Part shown: in pieces, positions 6,739 to 12,113 of the stretch
Layout: each line of letters opens with the position of its first letter
Position numbering within the stretch: position 1 is the first letter of the stretch
Virus record (IMG/VR): IMGVR_UViG_3300025872_000216
Coordinates: 1-29,787 of that record
Direction: 5' to 3' (one strand)
Origin: a virus
DNA length: 29,787 bases
Program-made: the position numbers and the translations under genes
The notes under the pieces: generated by a model
Told to the model about the DNA's origin: nothing
The model's database searches: none
What the model saw: only the letters and a program-made list of their open reading frames with translations

Positions 6739-7352
6739 AATGGCATCCATCGCAAATCGGTAAGCTGATGACCAATGGCAGAGCCAAGGACAGCATCGGA
6801 GAGACAGCCAAGAGCTACATCAAGCAGTGTGCAAAGGAGGATTTCTACAACTACACCACAGAACTCAACAACAAGTACATCTGGAAAGGTAGAGAGCAAG
6901 AGCTGGAGTCAATCAACCTCATCAACTCGGTGAGGTTCACCAACTACGTTAAGAATGAACAGACCATCGAGAATGACTATCTCATCGGCACCGCTGATAT
7001 CATCATCGAGCAGCGAGTCATTGACGTCAAAACATCGTGGTCATTGGATACATTCCCTGCACTTACTGAAGATGCAGTCAACCCACTCTATGAATGGCAG
7101 CTGCGTGCTTACATGATGCTTTATGACAAACCATGTGCCGAGCTGATATACTGCATGGTCACCACATGGGATGAGTTCCTCAACGAATACGAGAATCTCC
7201 AGCTCCACAGAGTTGACCATATCAATCCTGAGAAGCGCATCACAGCTCTCTGGTATGACAGAGATGAGGACATCGAGGCTAAGATGGTTGCTCGCCTTAA
7301 AGAAGCATCAGACCTATATCATGAATATTACGAACAATTAAATAACAAATAA
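6735..7352 (+). CDS. YqaJ/Cas4-like PD-(D/E)XK exonuclease
   Basis: A 205-residue protein starting in an ATGA overlap with the ERF gene. Its nuclease core is visible: an upstream Glu around 55-58 (GREQELES), Asp88 in GTAD, Asp98-Val-Lys100 in IDVKT, and Gln122 in EWQLRAYM. These match RecB/YqaJ-type phage exonucleases that resect double-strand ends to give the single strands used by the annealing protein. The N-terminus (MKWHPSQIGKLM) also resembles phage exonucleases of this class. A Cas4-type iron-sulphur cluster is not evident, since clustered cysteines are missing. Confidence 0.8.
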   Translation: MKWHPSQIGKLMTNGRAKDSIGETAKSYIKQCAKEDFYNYTTELNNKYIWKGREQELESINLINSVRFTNYVKNEQTIENDYLIGTADIIIEQRVIDVKTSWSLDTFPALTEDAVNPLYEWQLRAYMMLYDKPCAELIYCMVTTWDEFLNEYENLQLHRVDHINPEKRITALWYDRDEDIEAKMVARLKEASDLYHEYYEQLNNK

Positions 7353-7354
7353 CA

Positions 7355-7678
7355 ATGGAAGAGCTAAAAGCAAAAGGCACCATTCACCACCTTGGTGAAG
7401 CCAGACAAGTGAGTGACAAGATGAACATCAGAGAGTTTGTGCTCTCAATCGGTGACAAGTATCCGCAGCTGGTACAGTTTCAAGCAATGAATGAGCGAGT
7501 GAAGTTCCTGGATGGAGCCAAAATCGGACAAGAATGTGAGGTCAAGTTCGACCTTCGAGGTCGTGAGTACAATGGCAGATATTACGTCAGCCTCAATGCT
7601 TGGGATATCCGCATCGCAACAACAGCAGCACCATCAAAACCAATCACAGATGAAATCGATGACGATTTACCTTTCTGA
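7355..7678 (+). CDS. DUF3127-type single-stranded DNA-binding protein
   Basis: A 107-residue protein with a five-strand OB-like pattern. REFVLSI, PQLVQFQAMNERVKFLD, GQECEVKFDLRGREYNGRYYVSLNAWDI match the DUF3127 family of Bacteroidota phages and mobile elements. It ends in an acidic tail, DEIDDDLPF, the hallmark of single-strand DNA-binding proteins that recruit partners through the last residues. It follows the ERF and exonuclease genes, completing a resection-annealing-protection set. It starts 2 nt after the exonuclease stop. Confidence 0.85.
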   Translation: MEELKAKGTIHHLGEARQVSDKMNIREFVLSIGDKYPQLVQFQAMNERVKFLDGAKIGQECEVKFDLRGREYNGRYYVSLNAWDIRIATTAAPSKPITDEIDDDLPF

Positions 7679-7859
7679 TGGCGAGAACATTCGGGACTTC
7701 ATCCATAAAGAGTTGAGGTCCCGACTATCAAGCCGATACAAGATGACTCACCTGGCTGAAGATATGAATCTCAACTACTACACTGTCAACCGATTTATGA
7801 GAGGTAATGGGGTGGGAGATGAGTTCTATATTCAAGCATTCAACTTCCTAATGAAATGA
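7659..7859 (+). CDS. Small helix-turn-helix protein
   Basis: A 66-residue protein. I chose the ATG at 7659, which overlaps the previous gene by 20 nt, over an in-frame ATG at 7512 lying deep inside that gene. The pattern SSRYKMTHLAEDMNLNYYTVNRFMRG fits a Cro/XRE-like helix-turn-helix: the first helix pair, LAEDMNLNYYTVNRF as the recognition unit, then a short helix. It may regulate early transcription. Its small size and lack of any second domain or divergent partner make it unlike a full lysogeny repressor. Confidence 0.65.
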   Translation: MTIYLSDGENIRDFIHKELRSRLSSRYKMTHLAEDMNLNYYTVNRFMRGNGVGDEFYIQAFNFLMK

Positions 7860-8044
7860 AGTATTTCATCGCATACATAGGCACCAAAAATGACAACCTC
7901 GATAGCTTGGTTGCAAGGGTGCACGACTTATTCAACATGATGCCAGGTGTCAACACTTGCATCGTGCTCACCTTCTCGGATGAGGTGCATATCTCGGAAG
8001 TGACTCCAGAGGAATTCTACGAGCAATATTCAAGCCTTAACTAA
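7856..8044 (+). CDS. Small hypothetical protein
   Basis: A 62-residue protein (starts MKYFIAYIGTKNDN) coupled on both sides: its ATG overlaps the HTH gene stop, and its stop overlaps the next ATG by one base. The alternation of beta strands and helices (FIAYIG, TCIVLTF, VTPEEFYEQY) suggests a small alpha/beta fold. I do not recognise a family. Confidence 0.65.
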   Translation: MKYFIAYIGTKNDNLDSLVARVHDLFNMMPGVNTCIVLTFSDEVHISEVTPEEFYEQYSSLN

Positions 8045-8268
8045 TGGAACAGCAAATACAAGACCCAATCGTGCTCAAGGTGCTTTCAAAGTATTATGAG
8101 CGCAGCCAGCTCGGGATTCAGAAATATGGGCGCACTTTAGATCGTGATGACCTGAGCCTCACCGATTGGTTGAATCATCTCCAGGAGGAATTGATGGATG
8201 CCACGCTGTATATCGAGAAGCTGAAGGCAGATGTCAAGTTTATTGAGCAAAAAACTGGACAAGGATAA
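8044..8268 (+). CDS. MazG-like all-alpha NTP pyrophosphatase-like protein
   Basis: A 74-residue helical protein with the pattern GIQKYG...LSLTDWLNHLQEELMDATLYIEKL. The EExxD-type acidic helix (QEELMDA) and the KYG turn are typical of small phage proteins of the all-alpha NTP pyrophosphohydrolase group, which hydrolyse nucleoside triphosphates or abnormal nucleotides. It is shorter than full MazG domains and probably works as an oligomer. It is the last gene of the replication/recombination block. Enzyme activity is inferred from motif likeness only. Confidence 0.6.
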   Translation: MEQQIQDPIVLKVLSKYYERSQLGIQKYGRTLDRDDLSLTDWLNHLQEELMDATLYIEKLKADVKFIEQKTGQG

Positions 8269-8308
8269 GGGGTAAAAATTGCCACATATCTAAACACGAA
8301 ATGTAAAC

Positions 8309-8328
8309 TAAACAACAAGAACAATGAA
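8309..8328. repeat. 20-bp direct repeat, copy 1
   Basis: TAAACAACAAGAACAATGAA is present here and identically at 8486-8505. It includes the A-rich leader and start codon of the 54-residue membrane protein gene (ATG at 8324). The unit between the two copies (8309-8485, 177 bp) looks like an insertion that duplicated the leader. Confidence 0.9.
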
Positions 8329-8488
8329 TATACATTTAAAAACATCTATTACTTTACTTTTAATAATTGTATGTATTGGATTAATATATTTATTTCCAAT
8401 ATTAGGATTAGTAACATTATGCATTATACCTCTTGCATTAGTTTATTACCTTATATATGAATTTATTGAGAATGATTTTAACCTTTAA
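8324..8488 (+). CDS. Tiny two-pass membrane protein, AT-rich insert
   Basis: A 54-residue protein (MNIHLKTSITLL... ending FIENDFNL) made almost wholly of two hydrophobic segments, about residues 9-24 and 28-45, with a charged tail. The DNA is strikingly AT-rich (TTA, ATA and ATT codons) compared with both neighbours. It is framed by the 20-bp repeats at 8309 and 8486, so it looks like a recent acquisition. Function is unknown; membrane disruption, anti-holin action or superinfection exclusion are all possible but unsupported. Confidence 0.65.
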   Translation: MNIHLKTSITLLLIIVCIGLIYLFPILGLVTLCIIPLALVYYLIYEFIENDFNL

Positions 8489-8505
8489 ACAACAAGAACA
8501 ATGAA
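8486..8505. repeat. 20-bp direct repeat, copy 2
   Basis: Identical to 8309-8328. This copy contains the stop codon of the 54-residue gene (TAA 8486-8488) and the leader and ATG (8501) of the next gene. Recombination between the copies would cleanly remove the membrane-protein gene and restore a single leader. Confidence 0.9.
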
Positions 8506-8659
8506 AATAGAAATCACCCAATACGGACACAAGTCGACCTATGAGTTCGAACACGAGGATGTTGATTTGGAGGAGTTGCTCTTCTACATTGAGCGTGTCA
8601 TAAGGTTGACCGGATACGAATTTAACGGAACATTACAAATAGTAAACGAGGAACAATGA
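8501..8659 (+). CDS. Small acidic hypothetical protein
   Basis: A 52-residue protein (starts MKIEITQYGHKS) rich in Glu and Asp, with a likely beta-alpha-beta arrangement (YEFEHEDVDLEELLFYIERVIRL). House-style codons return here after the AT-rich insert. Its stop overlaps the next ATG (ATGA at 8656). No family is recognised. Confidence 0.6.
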   Translation: MKIEITQYGHKSTYEFEHEDVDLEELLFYIERVIRLTGYEFNGTLQIVNEEQ

Positions 8660-8772
8660 AACTAAACCAAAACGATCAACGTGAGGAGATGGCTGCAATC
8701 GGCACCATGATACTCTTGACAGCAATAGCTATTATTTTAGTAATTAAAACTATATTTGACCTATGGAACTGA
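8656..8772 (+). CDS. Tiny single-pass membrane protein
   Basis: A 38-residue protein: a short polar N-terminus (MKLNQNDQREEMAAIG) followed by one hydrophobic segment (TMILLTAIAIILVIKTIF). It is coupled by ATGA to the gene before and overlaps the next start (8763) by 10 nt. Its size limits confidence, but the clean coupling and membrane segment argue that it is expressed. Function unknown. Confidence 0.5.
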   Translation: MKLNQNDQREEMAAIGTMILLTAIAIILVIKTIFDLWN

Positions 8773-9011
8773 TACAATATCTCGCACTCGGGTGGCTCAT
8801 CGCCAACTTCGAGCCTCTGCACTGGCTCATCGACTTCACATTCATGAGAGTCATTCCAAGCTCCAAGCTCGGTGATTACATTCACGCTGGATTCGGTTGC
8901 TGGAAGTGTACCTCATTTTGGACTGCTCTGATACTTTCAGGCAATATATATACGGCAGCAATCACAGCGATGGGTGCCTACATCATCAGCGAATGGATAG
9001 AGAGCAAATAG
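8763..9011 (+). CDS. Hypothetical membrane protein with a CxxC-like pair
   Basis: An 82-residue hydrophobic protein with about two or three membrane segments (LIQYLALGWLIANF, the region around WTALILSG, and AAITAMGAYIISEW) and a GCWKCTSFW motif. The same C-x-x-C-x-x-F/W arrangement occurs in small phage and host membrane proteins of unknown function. The following gene overlaps its 3' end by 19 nt. It could be a second envelope-acting protein, apart from the holin at 27682, but this is only a guess. Confidence 0.6.
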   Translation: MELIQYLALGWLIANFEPLHWLIDFTFMRVIPSSKLGDYIHAGFGCWKCTSFWTALILSGNIYTAAITAMGAYIISEWIESK

Positions 9012-9193
9012 AATACGTCAAAGCAGTGCAACTAATGGATGAGAAAGAACGTCTCACCAAGAAAGTGCTGAACCAACTCAAGCGAATCAAGGTCAGCGTG
9101 ACCGGACAGCCCGACCGTGAGTGCTTCTGCTCGCAAATCAGACGCAAAATCTGGTACAAAGATTTCACCAACTGGTATGAAAGCAACTCTTGA
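8993..9193 (+). CDS. Small basic hypothetical protein
   Basis: A 66-residue protein from the ATG at 8993; an in-frame upstream ATG at 8897 lies wholly inside the previous gene and was not chosen. It is helical and basic (MDEKERLTKKVLNQLKRIKVSV) with two cysteines (CFC) and an aromatic C-terminal part (KIWYKDFTNWYESNS). It overlaps the sigma-like gene start by 17 nt. A DNA- or RNA polymerase-binding role would fit the charge and neighbourhood but is unproven. Confidence 0.55.
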   Translation: MDREQIEYVKAVQLMDEKERLTKKVLNQLKRIKVSVTGQPDRECFCSQIRRKIWYKDFTNWYESNS

Positions 9194-9710
9194 CCGCTAC
9201 ATATCGTCTCACTATGAGGAGCTATATCGATACACCAGGTACTTCTGCTCTAAATACAATCCGAAATTGACGATTGATACAGTCATATCCAATGCCTATC
9301 TCCACTGCCTCGAAATCAATGACAATACAGAGGATGTCGGGAAGGTCAAGAGCTATATCCTCAACTCAATCAAGCGTCAAGTCATTTGGAAGAACGTCAA
9401 CAGCTTCAAGGATGAGCGAATCCTGGCATCAGAAATCGCAGTTCCAGACCAATTCGATGATGAGGAGGACCTCAACTACAAAATCGCCATCGAGCAGCAA
9501 TACCAGGGATGGAAGTCATCGGTGGACATCTATCGAGATGGGCTGACAGACAACGTCAAGATTGCAGTCGCCAAGGCTTACTTCGACAAAGGGCTGACAA
9601 CAGCACGATCAATGGCGCAGTATTTCAACATCCCAGTGACGTCAGCACACTATCTAATCTCTGACATAAAAAACACGCTTAAATCCATACACTATGAAAA
9701 TAAAAGATGA
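9177..9710 (+). CDS. ECF-type RNA polymerase sigma factor-like regulator
   Basis: A 177-residue protein, the usual length of ECF sigma factors. The ATG at 9177 is preferred to the in-frame ATG at 9117, which lies inside the preceding gene. Residues 10-72 fit sigma region 2 (EELYRYTRYFCSKY, TIDTVISNAYLHCLE, VKSYILNSIKRQVIWK). An acidic linker at 90-100 leads to a C-terminal region-4-like helix-turn-helix at about 141-170 (TTARSMAQYFNIPVTSAHYLISDIKNTLKS). It stands just before the packaging genes. Its proposed targets are the four identical late promoters at 12082, 21127, 22834 and 25404. The match is by pattern and the sequence is divergent; an unrelated HTH protein remains possible. Confidence 0.6.
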   Translation: MKATLDRYISSHYEELYRYTRYFCSKYNPKLTIDTVISNAYLHCLEINDNTEDVGKVKSYILNSIKRQVIWKNVNSFKDERILASEIAVPDQFDDEEDLNYKIAIEQQYQGWKSSVDIYRDGLTDNVKIAVAKAYFDKGLTTARSMAQYFNIPVTSAHYLISDIKNTLKSIHYENKR

Positions 9711-9978
9711 ATACAAGGGCAAGACTATCGTCAAGAACACCACGCTCGGAAACATGACGGTCGTTGTTGACAATATAGATGTGAGCAAGTACCGATATTA
9801 TGTGTCCATAGGATTCGGTTATTTGTTCGAAAAGGAGACCACAACTGCACCAGAGCAGTGCATTCGATACGAGGGCATTGAGGCTGATGAGCAGACGGAA
9901 GCTCCAAGAGCAGAACCAAAACCAAAACGAAAAAGAAAAACTAATGCCAAAGCCAACACCAAACGAAACCAAGGATGA
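9694..9978 (+). CDS. Hypothetical protein with basic C-terminal tail
   Basis: A 94-residue protein. The first 60 residues are a likely beta-rich fold (KTIVKNTTLGNMTVVVDNI, YRYYVSIGFGYLF). The last 25 are low-complexity and strongly basic (EPKPKRKRKTNAK), which suggests nucleic-acid binding. It overlaps the sigma-like gene by 17 nt and the next gene by 35 nt. Short basic-tailed proteins just upstream of terminase genes may act in packaging, but there is no direct evidence. Confidence 0.6.
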   Translation: MKIKDEYKGKTIVKNTTLGNMTVVVDNIDVSKYRYYVSIGFGYLFEKETTTAPEQCIRYEGIEADEQTEAPRAEPKPKRKRKTNAKANTKRNQG

Positions 9979-10420
9979 TTTCCTAAATCGCTGTATGGTC
10001 GATGAGAAAGCACTCCAAGACTTTCCAGAGAATGACCAGCGATATGCTGTATGCAATTCCATGTGGGAAGAGTCAAAGATGAGCGCATTCTCAAAGTTCA
10101 GAGCAGCATTTGCAGAGAAAACCTACTCAGACTATCCTGACTCGGTGCGCAACAACGCACGCAGAGGAATCGAGCTCAACAAAGAACTCGGTAACAAGTG
10201 CGCAACGCAGGTCGGAAAGGTCAGAGGACAGCAGCTCGCAAACAAGGAGCCCATTTCAGTGGATACGATCAAGAGAATGTATTCATATCTCTCCAGGGCA
10301 GAACCTACATTCGAGGATTCAGCACCTGAGGACTGCGGATACGTTTCATTCCTTCTGTGGGGTGGCAAGACTGGACTTGATTGGGCAGAAAGTAAACTTA
10401 AAGGATTAGGATTGATATGA
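9944..10420 (+). CDS. Conserved phage protein upstream of terminase, function unknown
   Basis: A 158-residue protein from the ATG at 9944 (MPKPTPNETKDDFLNRCM). The upstream in-frame ATG at 9878 would translate the low-complexity tail region of the previous gene in another frame. Two blocks stand out: an N-terminal FPENDQRYAVCNSMWEES motif, seen in phage proteins near head-maturation and portal genes, and a second domain (YPDSVRNNARRGIELNKELG, CATQVGKVRGQQLAN, SYLSRAE, LLWGG). It is coupled by ATGA to the small terminase. A head-morphogenesis or packaging role is possible from position only. Confidence 0.65.
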   Translation: MPKPTPNETKDDFLNRCMVDEKALQDFPENDQRYAVCNSMWEESKMSAFSKFRAAFAEKTYSDYPDSVRNNARRGIELNKELGNKCATQVGKVRGQQLANKEPISVDTIKRMYSYLSRAEPTFEDSAPEDCGYVSFLLWGGKTGLDWAESKLKGLGLI

Positions 10421-10845
10421 AAACTGGTAGACCAAGAAATTTCGAAGAGCCAGAGGACCTATATCAGCTTTTCGTTGAGTATAGAAAGAAAGTGAAAGAC
10501 AATCCCAGGTATCAATACTCTCTTTCAAATAAGACTGGGAAGGCTGAACCGATTCCACTGGAGGTACCGCTCACAATGAGTGGATTCAGAGTATTTGCAC
10601 ACGATCATGGTCTTGTGGTGCACGATTATTTCGCAAACACTGGAGGGAGATATTCTGCATTTACGACAATCTGTTCACGCATAAGCGATGAAATCAGAGA
10701 CGACCAAATCAAGGGAGGGATGGTTGGACAATTCAATGCGTCCATCACACAGCGACTGAATGGTCTGACTGAAAAGACTGATATCACTTCTGGAGGGCAG
10801 AGCATCTCCGAGGTGAAGGTGAATATTATTAGACCTACTGAATAG
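10417..10845 (+). CDS. terS: Terminase small subunit
   Basis: A 142-residue protein. The opening MKTGRPRNFEEPEDLYQLFVEYRKKVKDNP and the LTMSGFRVFAHDHGL block match the DNA-recognition helices of Bacteroidota phage small terminases (DNA-packaging protein family). The rest is an oligomerisation helix region and a short beta tail. It recognises the phage DNA and loads the large subunit. It lies 78 bp before the large terminase, with a separate promoter-like element between them. The ATGA overlap at its start couples it to the gene before. Confidence 0.8.
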   Translation: MKTGRPRNFEEPEDLYQLFVEYRKKVKDNPRYQYSLSNKTGKAEPIPLEVPLTMSGFRVFAHDHGLVVHDYFANTGGRYSAFTTICSRISDEIRDDQIKGGMVGQFNASITQRLNGLTEKTDITSGGQSISEVKVNIIRPTE

Positions 10846-10854
10846 ATATTTTTA

Positions 10855-10862
10855 TATCTTTG
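10855..10862 (+). promoter_or_regulatory. Promoter element before the large terminase
   Basis: TATCTTTG matches the Bacteroidota -7 consensus TAnnTTTG. A TTTG at the right distance upstream is lacking. The palindrome AGATAT...ATATCT (10844-10859) overlaps it and may act as an operator. The predicted start lies near 10869, just before the hairpin at 10873-10897. Confidence 0.45.
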
Positions 10863-10872
10863 TAGGAATTGT

Positions 10873-10897
10873 CTATATGAGAGAAATACTCGTATAG
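10873..10897 (+). promoter_or_regulatory. 5' leader hairpin of the large terminase mRNA
   Basis: CTATATGAG (10873-10881) pairs with CTCGTATAG (10889-10897): nine pairs with one G-T, around a seven-base loop AGAAATA. If transcription starts near 10869 the hairpin caps the 5' end of the terminase message. No T-run follows, so it is not a terminator. Confidence 0.5.
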
Positions 10898-10923
10898 CAT
10901 CCCTATTGCCTAAACTTTGACCT

Positions 10924-12084
10924 ATGGCTGAAATCACAATCGACAGCACTGTCATCTTCGAAAAGAACTACACAGCATTGGCTGACCCGAGCATCCGCTT
11001 CATCATCAATGAGGGTGGAAGCCGCTCGAGCAAGACATACTCGCTGTGCCAGATGGTGATCGTGTATTGCCTCCAACATCCTGGCAAGGTGGTCAGCATC
11101 GTGCGCAAGACATTCCCAGCTTTGAGGGCAACGGTGATGCGTGACTTCTTTGAAATCATGAAGCAGATGGATATCTATGAGGTTCAAAGCCACAACAAGT
11201 CAGAGCACATCTACACCTTCTCGAATGGGTCCATCGTGGAGTTCTTCAGCGTGGATGACGAGCAGAAGATTCGAGGTCGCAAGCGTGACCTTGGGTGGTG
11301 TAATGAAGCCAACGAGCTGTGGTTTGAAGATTTTCAGCAGCTCAACATGAGGACCGAGCAGAAGCTCATCTTCGACTACAACCCGAGTGAGTCATCATCC
11401 TGGCTCTATGAGCTACCGATGGAGGAGAGCATCATCATCAAGTCAACGTACAAAGACAACCCATTCCTCCCCGACAGCATCAAGCGACAGATTGAGGACC
11501 TCAAGCGAACCGATGAAGCCTTGTATCAAATCTATGCGCTCGGTGAGAAAGCCATCTCGAAGAGCAACATCTACTCAAATTGGACCTTCGTCAAGCATCG
11601 ACCAGCTCGGTTCGTCAACTTTGTCTATGGCCTTGACTTCGGATATAACCACCCCACCGCACTGATGCGAGTGTACTGGTGCGACAATGACATCTACATC
11701 GAGCCAGTCATCTATGAGAGCTACCTGACCACCACCAACCTCATCGATAGGATGCAGCAGATGGATGTCGAAAAGAATGTCACCATCGTGGCTGACTATG
11801 CGAGACCAGAAATCATTGCCGAGATGAACAACGCTGGGTACGATGTGCAGAACGCCAACAAGGTGGTCAAGAAAGGCATCGACAACATCAAGACCTTCGG
11901 AGTGGTCTGCGAGGAGGACCCACGCATCAAGAAAGAGTATGAAAATTACAAATGGAAAAAGGTTGGTGACATCATCACGGACGAACCCGTGAAGCTCTTC
12001 GATGATGCCATGGATGCCATCCGCTACGCTGCCACGCACATCCGCCAGGAGTACTACACCGATGACAGCTATTTCGCCTTCTAA
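10924..12084 (+). CDS. terL: Terminase large subunit (ATPase-nuclease)
   Basis: A 386-residue packaging motor. The N-terminal ATPase has the P-loop GGSRSSKT (31-38) and the Walker B-like LGWCNEAN (123-130, catalytic Glu128). The C-terminal RNase H-like nuclease has GLDFGYNHPT (Asp238), IVADYARPE (Asp291) and the FDDAMDAIRYA acidic cluster (360-364). It cuts concatemeric DNA and pumps it into the prohead through the portal. The size fits the compact Terminase_3-like type of Bacteroidota phages. Its TAA at 12082 overlaps the -35-like part of the first late promoter. Confidence 0.95.
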   Translation: MAEITIDSTVIFEKNYTALADPSIRFIINEGGSRSSKTYSLCQMVIVYCLQHPGKVVSIVRKTFPALRATVMRDFFEIMKQMDIYEVQSHNKSEHIYTFSNGSIVEFFSVDDEQKIRGRKRDLGWCNEANELWFEDFQQLNMRTEQKLIFDYNPSESSSWLYELPMEESIIIKSTYKDNPFLPDSIKRQIEDLKRTDEALYQIYALGEKAISKSNIYSNWTFVKHRPARFVNFVYGLDFGYNHPTALMRVYWCDNDIYIEPVIYESYLTTTNLIDRMQQMDVEKNVTIVADYARPEIIAEMNNAGYDVQNANKVVKKGIDNIKTFGVVCEEDPRIKKEYENYKWKKVGDIITDEPVKLFDDAMDAIRYAATHIRQEYYTDDSYFAF

Positions 12085-12112
12085 ACATTTGGCTGCCTTT
12101 CTGCAATATAAG
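12082..12112 (+). promoter_or_regulatory. Late promoter candidate 1 (tail fibre operon)
   Basis: TAAACA (12082-12087), 15 bp, then GCAATATAAG (12103-12112), one base before the ATG at 12114. The same two-part motif stands before three other late gene groups (21127, 22834, 25404). The AAC-containing upstream box and the spacing are like ECF sigma promoters. Confidence 0.6.
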
Positions 12113-12113
12113 C

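Noticed and set aside
6832-6842. AAAGGAGG as a ribosome-binding site
   Set aside because: It lies inside the exonuclease gene with no start codon at a suitable distance; true starts here lack Shine-Dalgarno sequences.
8751-8758. TATATTTG as a promoter for the membrane protein at 8763
   Set aside because: It ends 4 nt before the ATG, so transcription would start inside the gene, and no TTTG lies 19-21 bp upstream.
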